Positions 1 through 9,675 of a DNA stretch of 52,841 nucleotides are shown in pieces. Positions within the stretch are counted from its first letter, which is position 1; every line of letters starts with the position of its first letter. A program made the position numbers and the translations under genes. The notes under the pieces are model-generated. The model did not search any database. It was given only the letters and a program-made list of their open reading frames with translations, and was not told where the DNA came from. The stretch lies in the NCBI GenBank assembly GCA_946410085.1, contig CAMJZA010000020.1, positions 1-52,841 on the forward strand, given 5' to 3'. The stretch is from an uncultured Treponema sp. GTDB taxonomy: Bacteria > Spirochaetota > Spirochaetia > Treponematales > Treponemataceae.

Positions 1-1143
1 AACAGGAAAAAGGCGAATGTACGTATCCTCGGGAACATCTTCGGCGGCAATGAGGGCCCTGTTTCCGGGGGCATCATCCAGATAAACGTGCCGAAAAACG
101 GGGCCGGAGATGTCGGTGGAATGCAGGGGCTGCCTGCGGAATCTGCTGCGGAAGGGACCGCTTCGGCGCCTGCAGCAGATGCGTCTGCTGCCGCGAACGC
201 TGCGAACGCAGCTGATGCCGTGAACGACGCAGATGCTGCGGGAGATACGGGGGAAATGTCGGCAACCCGGGAGAAATTCCGCCAGATGCTCCGTGACGGG
301 AAGCTGGAAGACCGCATGGTTGACGTGACGATACACCAGCAGCCCCGGATCAGCGGCATGGAGATGTTCGGTTCGGGATCGCCGGAAGATCTTGAGGCGA
401 GCATCAGCAGCCTGCAGGAGATGCTGTCGGGCGGCAGGAACCGGCAGAAGTCAATGACGGTCCGCGAAGCACGGCAGGTCCTCATGATGGATACGCTGGA
501 GCGGATTACGGACCGCGACAAGGTTGCCGATGAGGCAAAGCAGCGCGTGGAGCAGTCGGGAATCATCTTCATCGACGAAATCGACAAGATCGCGACGAAA
601 GGCGGCGAAGGAAACCGGCAGGACGTGAGCCGCGAGGGTGTGCAGCGGGATATCCTTCCGATTGTGGAAGGAAGCGACGTCAACACGAAATGGGGCGTCG
701 TCAACACGACGCACATCCTGTTCATCGGTGCAGGCGCCTTCAGCCTGTCGGCACCGAGCGACCTGATTCCTGAACTGCAGGGACGCTTCCCCCTGCGCGT
801 GGAACTGGATGCCCTGAAGAAAGAGGACTTTAAGCGCATCCTGACGGAGCCGAAGAATGCCTTGATAAAGCAGTATGAGGCCCTGCTCGGGACGGAAGGC
901 GTAAACCTTGTCTTTACCGACGAAGCGATTGACCGGATGGCCGTCATTGCGGAGGACGTGAACTCCCATGCGGAAAACATCGGTGCCCGCCGCCTGCATA
1001 CGATTATGGAGACAGTGCTTGAGGACCTGAGCTTTGAGGCAGACATGCACCGCGGCGAGACGATAACGATCGACGAGGCCTTTGTCAATGACAAGCTCAA
1101 GGGCATCATGCAGAATCAGGACCTTGAGCGCTATATTCTGTAG
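1..1143 (+). CDS. hslU: HslU, ATPase subunit of HslUV protease (5' truncated by window edge)
   Basis: AAA+ unfoldase that feeds substrates to the HslV peptidase in the cytoplasm. The reading frame is open from base 1, so the start and Walker A lie outside the window; 380 residues are present of the roughly 440 or more expected. Visible are Walker B (GIIFIDEIDKIA), the DVSREGVQRD segment, the arginine-finger region ELQGRFPLRVEL, the sensor-2 motif GARRLHT, and a C-terminal LERYIL that matches the HslV-docking tail of the family. The I-domain begins with an Ala/Asp/Asn-rich stretch (about 100-258) that replaces a short linker in E. coli HslU. hslV is presumably just upstream, outside the window. 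The assignment is firm. Confidence 0.96.
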   Translation, partial: NRKKANVRILGNIFGGNEGPVSGGIIQINVPKNGAGDVGGMQGLPAESAAEGTASAPAADASAAANAANAADAVNDADAAGDTGEMSATREKFRQMLRDGKLEDRMVDVTIHQQPRISGMEMFGSGSPEDLEASISSLQEMLSGGRNRQKSMTVREARQVLMMDTLERITDRDKVADEAKQRVEQSGIIFIDEIDKIATKGGEGNRQDVSREGVQRDILPIVEGSDVNTKWGVVNTTHILFIGAGAFSLSAPSDLIPELQGRFPLRVELDALKKEDFKRILTEPKNALIKQYEALLGTEGVNLVFTDEAIDRMAVIAEDVNSHAENIGARRLHTIMETVLEDLSFEADMHRGETITIDEAFVNDKLKGIMQNQDLERYIL

Positions 1144-1172
1144 AAAGGGGGACGGCAGGAAGGGGAATGGCG

Positions 1173-1203
1173 CTGTCCGGAAGCCAGCCGGGTTTCCGGA
1201 CAG
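1173..1203. repeat. Inverted repeat between convergent hslU and tmk
   Basis: Perfect 10-bp inverted repeat (CTGTCCGGAA / TTCCGGACAG, 11-nt loop) in the 85-bp convergent gap. It has no T-tract on either side, so it is terminator-like but not a classical intrinsic terminator. Confidence 0.6.
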
Positions 1204-1228
1204 ACTGAATGTTCCGGGGCTCGGGAGC

Positions 1229-1876
1229 TTACGCTTTTAGCCCTGTAATTTCTGCCCAGATTGTGTCTGAAAGCTCCTCGATGCCTTTTGTCGCGTCGAG
1301 GATGACGACTTTCATTTCCGGTTCCCCGGCGGACAGCCTGGCGATGACTTCCCGGTAGTTTTGTGCTGCCTGCCTGAGAAATGCTTCTTTTTCATAGATT
1401 TCCCGTATGCCCCTGCCCGTGATCCGCCTGAGCGAGACGGACGGATCTATGTCAAAATAGAAGAGCAGCCGGGGGAGGGGAAATCTGCCGTTCAGCTGCC
1501 AGGGCAGGCTGTCCGTGCCGGTTCCCAGCCCGACTCCCTGGTAGGCAAGGCTCGAAAAGAGGTAGCGGTCGCTGACGACGGTCCTGCCGTTCGTGCAGGC
1601 ATCTGCTATTCCGTGTATAAGGGTTTGCCCGTCGGCTGCCGGCGTGCCGTAGATGTGTTCATTCCGGTCGGCGGCGAACAGGTATGCCGCCGTCGTGTTT
1701 TCGAGCGGTATGTCACCCCTGAGCATGCGGCGGAGGAATTTTCCGGTTTCCCCTTCCGTCGGCTCTGCCGTGAAGAAGAATTGGGCTGCATCCGGCCGTT
1801 TTTTCAGCTCTGCGATCTGGGTGGAGGTTCCCGCCCCGTCTATGCCTTCAAATACGATAAATTTATGTAAAATCAT
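1229..1876 (-). CDS. tmk: Thymidylate kinase with substituted Walker A lysine
   Basis: dTMP kinase (dTMP + ATP to dTDP) of pyrimidine deoxynucleotide synthesis; 215 residues, normal for the family. The N-terminus FIVFEGIDGAGTSTQ aligns with the family P-loop (FEGIDGSGKTTQ), and RYLFSSLAYQGVG is the DRY/SLAYQ substrate motif. The invariant P-loop lysine is read as threonine (codon at 1826-1828). The start ATG is preceded by an AAGAAGGG Shine-Dalgarno sequence. It is monocistronic, convergent with hslU and divergent from the tamB-like gene. Loss of the lysine could be a lineage trait or could change catalysis; the rest of the fold looks intact. Confidence 0.88.
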   Translation of the reverse strand: MILHKFIVFEGIDGAGTSTQIAELKKRPDAAQFFFTAEPTEGETGKFLRRMLRGDIPLENTTAAYLFAADRNEHIYGTPAADGQTLIHGIADACTNGRTVVSDRYLFSSLAYQGVGLGTGTDSLPWQLNGRFPLPRLLFYFDIDPSVSLRRITGRGIREIYEKEAFLRQAAQNYREVIARLSAGEPEMKVVILDATKGIEELSDTIWAEITGLKA

Positions 1877-1927
1877 GAAACCCTTCTTGCGTTTGTCGTT
1901 TTATAATAAGGTAGTATTTTTACGCCC

Positions 1928-1954
1928 GTTTCAAAAGCAGTCTGCTTCTGAAAC
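1928..1954. promoter_or_regulatory. 27-bp palindrome in the tmk/tamB divergent gap
   Basis: Arms GTTTCA/TGAAAC and AAGCAG/CTGCTT around a central T, with one mismatched pair (A1934/C1948). It lies 52-78 bp upstream of tmk and 48-74 bp upstream of the tamB-like gene. It may be an operator or a leader hairpin. The mismatch would be a U-G wobble in RNA read from the minus strand, that is, a tmk leader. Confidence 0.6.
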
Positions 1955-2001
1955 TGTCACCGGAAGCATGCCTTTGGCAGCTACAAGTAAACACTGGAGC
2001 G

Positions 2002-5000
2002 ATGAAAAAGTCAAGGTTCATTAAAACGGCAGCAGCGTTCTTGATCTTTCTCTTGATTCTTTTCGTGAGCCTTTCTTTTCTGCGGCCCGTTTACCGGGAG
2101 ATAGACGGCCGGATGAGGCAGGCCGAAAGCCGTTTTCTGACTGAATTTTCAGAAAGCACGGGCCTGGGCCTCAGCTATGACTCCATTTCTCCTTCGCTCC
2201 TGACGGGGATAACAATCCGCAATATCTGCATCCGCGACATACGGAACGGGGAAACCATACTGACGGTAAAGAAAGCCGTGTTCCGCTACCGGCTCCTGAG
2301 CCTGCTGCTGCGGGACTTTGACCATGCATTCTCGGTGCTGGTCATTTCGGATGTACAGGGGGACTTGAGCAGCGAAAAAATTGCTTCCATACGGCGCTGT
2401 CTGGCGGAAAGCCGGGAACGGAAGCAGAAGGGGAAGGACCGCGTGCAGGGAGAATCCGGAGGCGAACGGCATCCCCCGGAGCCCCCGGCGGAACAGGAAG
2501 CCGATGCGGCCCCCGTTGCGGTTGAAATCAACGGCCTTGCCGCCGGTGAATTCCTGAGCGACGGGCAGAAGGCGTTCATCAACCGCATTCTGACCGGCCT
2601 GCCGGCAAAGATCCAGTGCAAGAACATCGCCGTCAGATATGCCTGGAAAGGGAAACTGCTTGATTTCAGGCTGGGTAAGCTTTCGTTTGACAAGAAGCGC
2701 GATCAGAATATCGGTGCCGCGGCACATTCCGGTTCCATCATGTTCCGTCTGGCAGGTGGTGCAACTGCGGCCGTCCAGTTCAGCCTGAACGGCACGGTTG
2801 TTCCCGGATTCTCAGGCTCTTCTGCCATGCTGAACCTGTCGCCGTACGCTGCCGCCGATTATACCCTGTACAAGACCCAGTTCCTCGTCCGCTATGCAGA
2901 TTCCCGTATTGTCGCCCGTTCTACCCAGCGGCTGCTGCCCTACAGCATCGCTGCCGAGTTTGATGTTGCCGATCGGGAACTTTCGGCTGACCTTGAGCTG
3001 AAGGGTGTCAGCGTCCTGTCGCTCCTGAAGCTCCCCTTGAAGAGTGATCGGGTCAGGGAACTGGCGGAAAGCCCCCTGACGCTTAAGGCGAACGGGTTCC
3101 TGGACGTGAAAACCAGGCGTTTTTCATGGTCGGGGGAAGGGGAAGGATCGCTTCCTGAGTCGCTGCTCAAGGCAGAAGAGCTGGTAACATTCAAGGCCTC
3201 GGGTACCGAGCAGCGGTTGACCGTGGATTTCCTGTCCGTGACCGGCAAAACGCTGAATGCGAGCGTTTCGGGTACGCTGGACCTTGTGACGAAGATTCCC
3301 GACTGCTCCCTCCGGGTAGACTCATTCCTCCTGCCGAACGGGAATAGGCTTGCTTTTTCTGCGTCCGTCCAGGCGAACGGCCGCACGGTTCATGCCCGCA
3401 TTCCCCGGCTGCTGCTCGGAGAAGCCGCTTTTTCTGCGATAACTGCCGATGTCAGGGTTAACAGCGGCAGTGCTCCCTTCAGTTTTTCGCTTCAGAATGA
3501 TTCCCATCCGGCATACCGCGATGCTTCCCTTGCGGGAAACGGCACCTTTTACTGGACGGGAGGGCGGAAGCTGACGGCAAGCCTTTCCTTGCACTCCCTT
3601 TTTGCGGATACTGCGGCTCGGGTGGCGCTGTTCTTTCTGGATGCGAAGAAGGCGGTGAAGCTTGACCGGTATATGGGCCGCCTTTCCAGCTTCGTTGCCG
3701 ACGGATCGCTTTCATTTTCAACGGATTTTAAGGATGCAGGCTATGAGCTTTCGTCCTTTACGGTCAGGGACTGTTCGAAGGAGGGCCGGGAACTTTCGCT
3801 TTCCCTGTCGGGAACAAAGAGTTCTGTCAGCGTCAGGCAGCTGCGGCTGGATTACGGACCGGTCCACCTCAAGGCAGAGGCGGATGCGCTCCTGGCTTTG
3901 GCCGACGGTGAGCTTTCGTTTACCACGTCAATGGATGTCAATGGAATCCTGTATGATTTCAAGGGTGCCTTTGCGAAAGGTCGGTGGTTCAACCTGACCG
4001 GTTCCTACGGCATTGATATCCTGACGAATCTTGAAAACGGGGCTGCCGGATCCGCAAAAATCCTTTCATTTCCTTTCTCAATAAAGAATAATGACTTTAC
4101 CTTTTCATTTGACAGCGAGTTCAGCGTAAAATCCCTGCAGGATTTCATCGTCGACATAAAATCCCTCCAGCTGGAACAGCAGAAAGGGAAGCTGAACCGG
4201 TCTCCGAAGGTAGCCCTGGCGGGAAAGCTGGATTCCATGGGCTTCATCATCGATTCGCTTTCCTATTCCGACATAAACTCGTCCAACGGCGGAAAAGGCT
4301 ATATTCTGTGGAATCTGCACGACGGAATCCTTGAGTCGGCAACGATGTCAATCGGCATGACGAATGAGTTTACGAACGAAAAGATAACCCTCGCCGGGGA
4401 CTTTACGAACCCGCTGCGCGCTCCCCTGTCCAGGGATACCCTGCTGAAGGACTGTTACTTTTCGATCCTGAGCGACATCCGGGGCTTCCCCCTGATGCGC
4501 TTTATTCCGAATCAGTATGCGGATGATACCTTCAACGGGTCCATCATTGCGAGCGGAACGATTGAAAATCCCTATGTATCCGTCAAGCTGGAGAATTTTT
4601 CGGTCCAGGTCGGAACCAAGCCGGTCATCATAAACGGAAATGCCGAGCTGCTCGAGGGAGACCTGTTTATCCCTGACCTTGACATCAGCTGGGGAAACAT
4701 GAGGCTGACCGACTTTACGACGGATCTGGACCTGACGACCTTTAACGGAGCCGCCTCTGCCGAATACAGTATCCGCGTGTTCGGCAGCCGCTACATCAAG
4801 ATTCCCCTGAAGCTGTCCGTACGGAATGCAGACGAGCATCAGGAGCGGCACAGCCTGCTGGAACGCTTTGTTCCTGCTCAGTTTGTCGTAGATGTGGACG
4901 CTGACGTCAGCTGCAAGGGGCTGATGAACGGCAGCATACCGCTCAAAGGGCTGGTGACCCGGGACGGGAGGGATATCCGCTTTGCTACCGACGATACGCT

Positions 5001-6645
5001 GGGGGTAAGCGGTAGCTTCCTGACCGAAACCGGTGCCCTGAGCGTCAGGATCAAGGACGACAAGCCCCTGCGGGGCAGTGCCGAAGGAACGATAAAGCAT
5101 TCCAGAATCAATTTGACGATACAGGATATCCGGGGAGATTTCTCGCAGTTCCACGATCTGTTCAGCACCGAGATGTTCGGCCTCTACAAGGGGCTTGCAT
5201 CCGGTTTCATCACCATACGGGGGATGACCAGCGATCCGACGCTCGACGGAACCCTACTCCTGCGGGGACTGGAAATCGGTGTTCCCGCCGTGACGCCTGA
5301 CCATCTTACGGCGAAGAACCTGCTGCTGACCTGTTTCGGCCAGAATATCGAGATTCCTTCCTGCCGCCTCCAGGCCGGAGAGGCACGCCTTGACCTTGCG
5401 GCTTTGCTCCAGCGGGAGCGCTGGGGAATGGGGTCGCTGGACGTTTCTCTCAAGACGGTCGATGAAGACCGCTTTGCCGTCAAGATGGCGGTCCCGATGA
5501 CTGACATCAAGGGGCAGGCTGCGGTAGATGCGAAGATGCATCTTGAAGATTCTGTCCTGCAGACCGACATCAATGCATCGCTGGAGCAGGGAGAGGTCAG
5601 CATCGTGACTATGCTGACGAGTCTCCGGCCCATCGGAACGCTCGTGAGCCTTTCCGGCGGTACCGTCAGGGAAAAGAAGGAGCGGGACGACGGGGAGCCG
5701 GGCCTGTGGGAATCGCTCAGGCGGTCAAAGGACGTCATCATCAACGTCAACGCAACTGTTGGCCGCAAGGTTGACCTGGTGATCCAGCCCCTGATTCAGG
5801 CTATGGTCAATCCCGGTACGAAATTTGAGTTTTCCCTTGACACGTCCCAGTCTTCGTGGAGCATGAAGAGCGATGTCGGCCTGCGCGGCGGGCATTTGAC
5901 CTATTTGAGCCGGAATTTCTACCTGCGGGAGGGCCAGGTACTGCTGAACGAGAACGAGAAGTCCTTTAACCCCCTTATAACGGCCCGGGCGGAGACAAAG
6001 GAGCGGGATTCCGACGGTATCGTCGTTACCTTGGGGCTTGAAGCCGTCAAGCAGACCTTTTCTGCCTTCTCTCCCCGCGTTTATTCAGTACCGGCCCGGT
6101 CAGAGGCTGAAATCATGGCAATGCTGGGTCAGGTCGTCTCGGGCGATTCTGACAATGCCGGAAGCCTTGCCCTTGCGGGGCTCGATTACGGACTCCAGTT
6201 CGCCGTGTATAAAAAGATGGAAAACGCATTGCGTGATTTGCTGAATTTTGATATATTTTCTGTACGTATGAACGTCCTGCAGAATGCCCTGAACTACGGG
6301 CGTTCCGGATCAAGGCGTTTATATAACGGAACTTTTACCAGTTCCAGCAATCCGCTGGGTAACTTTTTGGATAACGCGAGTGTTTACATGGGTAAATACT
6401 TCGGTGATTCAATTTATGCCGATGCTCTGCTTCAGTTTACCTATGATGAGAATTCTGAGCTGAGCGGAGGCGGAGTACTTGGCAGCGGAATCGTATTCAG
6501 ACCGGAGATAGGTGTTGAATTTGAGGCACCCTTTGCAAATATACGATGGAATTTTGCTCCAGACCTTGAACCTTTACGGTACGGAAACGTGCCTGATATA
6601 GTGGCGGGGAATTCCATCACGCTGTCATGGAGATTTACGTTTTAA
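2002..6645 (+). CDS. tamB: TamB/AsmA-like translocation and assembly protein (DUF490)
   Basis: 1547-residue inner-membrane-anchored periplasmic protein of the TamB/AsmA-like bridge family, thought to carry lipids or help outer-membrane protein assembly across the periplasm. It has one N-terminal membrane helix (about residues 10-27), then about 1,450 residues of repetitive beta-rich sequence, a C-terminal TamB/DUF490 region (about 1100-1547), and a terminal LSWRFTF with the aromatic last residue typical of outer-membrane-associated beta proteins. The start is set by GGAG 4 nt before ATG. It lies directly upstream of bamA, as TP0325 does before TP0326 in T. pallidum as I recall it; this supports TamB over a generic AsmA protein. 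Confidence 0.85.
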   Translation: MKKSRFIKTAAAFLIFLLILFVSLSFLRPVYREIDGRMRQAESRFLTEFSESTGLGLSYDSISPSLLTGITIRNICIRDIRNGETILTVKKAVFRYRLLSLLLRDFDHAFSVLVISDVQGDLSSEKIASIRRCLAESRERKQKGKDRVQGESGGERHPPEPPAEQEADAAPVAVEINGLAAGEFLSDGQKAFINRILTGLPAKIQCKNIAVRYAWKGKLLDFRLGKLSFDKKRDQNIGAAAHSGSIMFRLAGGATAAVQFSLNGTVVPGFSGSSAMLNLSPYAAADYTLYKTQFLVRYADSRIVARSTQRLLPYSIAAEFDVADRELSADLELKGVSVLSLLKLPLKSDRVRELAESPLTLKANGFLDVKTRRFSWSGEGEGSLPESLLKAEELVTFKASGTEQRLTVDFLSVTGKTLNASVSGTLDLVTKIPDCSLRVDSFLLPNGNRLAFSASVQANGRTVHARIPRLLLGEAAFSAITADVRVNSGSAPFSFSLQNDSHPAYRDASLAGNGTFYWTGGRKLTASLSLHSLFADTAARVALFFLDAKKAVKLDRYMGRLSSFVADGSLSFSTDFKDAGYELSSFTVRDCSKEGRELSLSLSGTKSSVSVRQLRLDYGPVHLKAEADALLALADGELSFTTSMDVNGILYDFKGAFAKGRWFNLTGSYGIDILTNLENGAAGSAKILSFPFSIKNNDFTFSFDSEFSVKSLQDFIVDIKSLQLEQQKGKLNRSPKVALAGKLDSMGFIIDSLSYSDINSSNGGKGYILWNLHDGILESATMSIGMTNEFTNEKITLAGDFTNPLRAPLSRDTLLKDCYFSILSDIRGFPLMRFIPNQYADDTFNGSIIASGTIENPYVSVKLENFSVQVGTKPVIINGNAELLEGDLFIPDLDISWGNMRLTDFTTDLDLTTFNGAASAEYSIRVFGSRYIKIPLKLSVRNADEHQERHSLLERFVPAQFVVDVDADVSCKGLMNGSIPLKGLVTRDGRDIRFATDDTLGVSGSFLTETGALSVRIKDDKPLRGSAEGTIKHSRINLTIQDIRGDFSQFHDLFSTEMFGLYKGLASGFITIRGMTSDPTLDGTLLLRGLEIGVPAVTPDHLTAKNLLLTCFGQNIEIPSCRLQAGEARLDLAALLQRERWGMGSLDVSLKTVDEDRFAVKMAVPMTDIKGQAAVDAKMHLEDSVLQTDINASLEQGEVSIVTMLTSLRPIGTLVSLSGGTVREKKERDDGEPGLWESLRRSKDVIINVNATVGRKVDLVIQPLIQAMVNPGTKFEFSLDTSQSSWSMKSDVGLRGGHLTYLSRNFYLREGQVLLNENEKSFNPLITARAETKERDSDGIVVTLGLEAVKQTFSAFSPRVYSVPARSEAEIMAMLGQVVSGDSDNAGSLALAGLDYGLQFAVYKKMENALRDLLNFDIFSVRMNVLQNALNYGRSGSRRLYNGTFTSSSNPLGNFLDNASVYMGKYFGDSIYADALLQFTYDENSELSGGGVLGSGIVFRPEIGVEFEAPFANIRWNFAPDLEPLRYGNVPDIVAGNSITLSWRFTF

Positions 6646-6659
6646 GAATGAGGACTTGT

Positions 6660-9119
6660 ATGCATATAAAAAGGCTTCTTGCTGTGTTTCTGCTTATGAT
6701 GGCTGCAGGGCTGTCATGTCTGTCCGCTCAGGAGTCTGAAGAATGGTACTACGATAAACCTATCCGTGACATAAAATTCAAGGGGCTGCATAACGTCACT
6801 GAAAGTGATCTCAGAGGCATAACAGAGCGTTTTGTCGGTGAAGAGTTTTCCGATGAGCTGTTTGCGGATCTGATAAACAAGCTGTTTGCAATAGATTATT
6901 TTGAGGATATAACGCCGACCGCGGTTCCGCTTGACAAAGACCATCAGACCGTGCGGATTGTCGTCGAAGTCGTTGAAAAACCCGTCGTTCAGAAAGTCCG
7001 CTTTCTGGGGGCGGTGAAAGTCAAGTCCGATGACCTTAAAAAGGAAATAGCAACGAAGGATAAGGCTGTCTTCGATGAATACAAGCTCGCTTCTGATGTG
7101 ACGGCTATCCGCAATTATTACTATGGAAAGGGCTACAGCGATGTTGAAGTCAGTTCTGGCTACGAAAAGGGGAGTGACGGCATCATCGTCACCTTCACGA
7201 TACAGGAAGGCAGCCAGGTTGTCGTCAGGGACATCGCTTTTTCCGGCAACCGCATGGTTTCGGCGAGGACCCTCCGCAGCAAGCTGACGTCAAAGCCGTC
7301 CAATTTCATCAACCGCAACGGTTTCAGCGAAGCTTCCATTGAACAGGATAAAAAGGCGATAATGCAGTATTACGCTGAGAACGGCTATATTGACGTGAGC
7401 GTACTGAATGTCGAGCAGAAAATTGAGCATAATCCGAAGCGAAACCGCCAGGAAATAACGCTGACCTTTCATATCGAAGAAGGTTCCCAGTACACCTTCG
7501 GCGGGCTTACCATTACCGGAAATGAGATTTTTACGAGCATGGAGCTTGAGAGTCTTGTCAGGCTCAAGCCGGGCGATGTCTTTAATATAACGAAGTTTCA
7601 GGAAGGCATGTCGGCAATCCAGAGCAAATACACGGACAGCGGATACTGGTCAAACCAGTATCTGCCGCAGATGATGCGGGATTCCGATGCAAAGACGATC
7701 GGCTATACGCTGAATATACTGGAAGGCGAGCGGAGCCACATAGAGTCAATTACGATTGTGGGAAACAACCGGACTAAGGAAGAGATTATCCGGCGGGAAC
7801 TGCCCCTGCAGGAAGGTGACGTCTTTTCCAACGAAAAGGTGACGACGGGACTGCGCAGCCTGTACAACCTCCAGTATTTCTCCAGCATCGTTCCTGAAGT
7901 GACGCCCGGTTCGGAAGAAGATCTCGTTGACTTGACCTTAAAGGTTGCGGAACAGAGTACCCGGTCGGTTCAGTTCGGCTTGACCTTCAGCGGCTCTTCC
8001 TCTGCGGATGAGTTCCCGATATCGCTGAACCTGGGCCTTTCCGATTCAAACCTCTTCGGTACGGGAAGGTCTGCAAGTGTATCTGCGTCCATTGCAACGA
8101 ATACGCAGTCTGCTGCGATTGCGTACGGTGTTCCCTATTTGTTCGGGAAACCGATTTCGAATACCCTTTCTCTGAGCTATACGAGGTCAAAAATCTATAC
8201 GTCCCGGAGCATTTTCCTTGCAAACGGTAATATAGACAACGTTACCAACGCCTTTGATCTTGTCCAGCATAAGATTTCCCTTTCCGATTCGATTGCACGC
8301 CGCTGGCAGCAGCGGTGGGGCGACTTTACCCTTGCCGGCGGCGGTTCCATATCGCTCGTCACAAACCGCTATGACGGGGAATCCTATATACCGACCTTTT
8401 CATCTGTTGCGGACTATCATAACAAGTGGAATCCGAGGAATTCCGTCTTCGGGCAGGTTTCATTCGACGGCAGGGATTTCTATTTCAATCCCAGCAAGGG
8501 CTGGTTTGCAAGCCAGCGTCTGACCTGGATCGGCCTGCTGCCGACAGGTCTGATTTCGGAAGATTTCGGTGAATCAGAGTTCATCCTCCGGTCAACGACG
8601 ACGGGAGAAGGATATCTGCAGCTCGTGAATAAACCCTTTAACGAGAAGTTCTCGCTTCAGCTCATCCTTGCAGGTATCAGCCAGGTTTCCTATCAGCGGG
8701 CATTCTTTGACAGTGCCATCTCTTCGATGAATAAGCTGTACATCGACGGTATGGTCTTTGGCCGCGGCTGGGAACTGACTGACTCCGATATAGGGCACGG
8801 TGATTTATTGTGGAACAATTCCATCGAGCTCCGCTATCCGGTCTTCAAGAATGCGCTTTCGGTCGACCTGTTCTTTGATGCTTCAATGATCAAGAATACG
8901 ACCAGCGGCGGCCTTGACATCAGTGATACCAGCAACTGGTTCTTCAGTTTCGGTCCCGGACTCCGCGTCCTTATGCAGCAGCTGCCGATTCGCCTGTATA
9001 TGGCAAACAATTTTACGGTTAATGACGGTTTCCAATGGCGGAATTCGAAGGGACGGCCTATTGACAATTTCTGGTCGGGCTGGCATTTTGTCCTGTCCTT
9101 CTCGTCACCGAACCGATAG
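6660..9119 (+). CDS. bamA: BamA outer-membrane protein assembly factor
   Basis: Core of the Bam complex, which inserts beta-barrel proteins in the outer membrane. The ATG at 6660 is preferred over upstream in-frame starts because GAGG sits 6 nt before it and it gives a proper signal peptide (about 22 residues, ending SCLSA-Q). The 819-residue product has about five POTRA domains (roughly residues 25-420; repeats such as IRDIKFKGLHNVTESDLRG, VQKVRFLGAVKVKSDDLKK and IESITIVGNNRTKEEIIRR) followed by a C-terminal Omp85/D15 barrel. It is the counterpart of T. pallidum TP0326. The gene starts 14 bp after the tamB-like stop, so the two are co-transcribed. Confidence 0.95.
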   Translation: MHIKRLLAVFLLMMAAGLSCLSAQESEEWYYDKPIRDIKFKGLHNVTESDLRGITERFVGEEFSDELFADLINKLFAIDYFEDITPTAVPLDKDHQTVRIVVEVVEKPVVQKVRFLGAVKVKSDDLKKEIATKDKAVFDEYKLASDVTAIRNYYYGKGYSDVEVSSGYEKGSDGIIVTFTIQEGSQVVVRDIAFSGNRMVSARTLRSKLTSKPSNFINRNGFSEASIEQDKKAIMQYYAENGYIDVSVLNVEQKIEHNPKRNRQEITLTFHIEEGSQYTFGGLTITGNEIFTSMELESLVRLKPGDVFNITKFQEGMSAIQSKYTDSGYWSNQYLPQMMRDSDAKTIGYTLNILEGERSHIESITIVGNNRTKEEIIRRELPLQEGDVFSNEKVTTGLRSLYNLQYFSSIVPEVTPGSEEDLVDLTLKVAEQSTRSVQFGLTFSGSSSADEFPISLNLGLSDSNLFGTGRSASVSASIATNTQSAAIAYGVPYLFGKPISNTLSLSYTRSKIYTSRSIFLANGNIDNVTNAFDLVQHKISLSDSIARRWQQRWGDFTLAGGGSISLVTNRYDGESYIPTFSSVADYHNKWNPRNSVFGQVSFDGRDFYFNPSKGWFASQRLTWIGLLPTGLISEDFGESEFILRSTTTGEGYLQLVNKPFNEKFSLQLILAGISQVSYQRAFFDSAISSMNKLYIDGMVFGRGWELTDSDIGHGDLLWNNSIELRYPVFKNALSVDLFFDASMIKNTTSGGLDISDTSNWFFSFGPGLRVLMQQLPIRLYMANNFTVNDGFQWRNSKGRPIDNFWSGWHFVLSFSSPNR

Positions 9120-9132
9120 GGGGTTGAATAAC

Positions 9133-9654
9133 ATGCGTACGATTCTGAAATGGCTGCTTGTCGGTGGACTTTTCCTGGTGTCCCAGCTGGCTTTTTCCCA
9201 GCAGATTACCCGTTTTGCCGTCGTTGACACGGCACGGGTCTATCAGGCCTATTTCCGTAATTCCTCTCCTGTCCGGAGCTATGAGAACAAGAAGAGCGAT
9301 TATCAGCATGAAATCGACAGTCTGGCGGAAGAACTTGAACGCCTGCATGACGAAAAGCTTGCTGCCGACCGGGAAGGCGATGCTGCGGCATCTGCCCGTC
9401 TTGCGGCCGAGATTTCCCAGAAGACCGACTATGTCAAGGAATACACGACGGCAAAAAATGCTGAGCTGAAGGCAATGAAGGAATCGCTCGAAAACACCGA
9501 CGAGTTTTATGAAAGCCTCTATGCCACGATAGAAAAAATCGCCGAAAACGGCGGTTACAGCGTTGTCATGAGCCTGCAGCAGGCAAATGCAATCCTCTGG
9601 TACAGCCCTTCCGTTGATATTACTGACGATGTCATAACGCAGCTGGGACTCTAA
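9133..9654 (+). CDS. skp: Skp/OmpH-family periplasmic chaperone
   Basis: Periplasmic holdase that delivers unfolded outer-membrane proteins to BamA. The ATG at 9133 follows AGGGGG 9 nt upstream and opens a signal peptide (about 24 residues, ending LAFSQQ). The 173-residue protein then shows the OmpH pattern: a short strand ITRFAVVDTARVYQAYF, a long charged coiled coil (about residues 50-130), and a closing segment NGGYSVVMSLQQANAILWYSP typical of OmpH. The length fits Skp (about 160-180). Position between bamA and mutS matches T. pallidum TP0327. Confidence 0.9.
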   Translation: MRTILKWLLVGGLFLVSQLAFSQQITRFAVVDTARVYQAYFRNSSPVRSYENKKSDYQHEIDSLAEELERLHDEKLAADREGDAAASARLAAEISQKTDYVKEYTTAKNAELKAMKESLENTDEFYESLYATIEKIAENGGYSVVMSLQQANAILWYSPSVDITDDVITQLGL

Positions 9655-9675
9655 TACCTGTACCGGCGGCAGCGT

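Noticed and set aside
1887-1907. Plus-strand promoter for the tamB-like gene using TATAAT at 1902-1907
   Set aside because: The nearest -35-like box (TTGCGT at 1887) leaves only a 9-bp spacer, and nothing suitable lies at 16-18 bp.
2149-2727. Long open frames antisense to the tamB-like gene and to other large genes (for example 4348-5154 and 33305-34894)
   Set aside because: They are shadows of GC-rich coding sequence: no ribosome sites, no recognisable domains, and a better-supported gene on the opposite strand.
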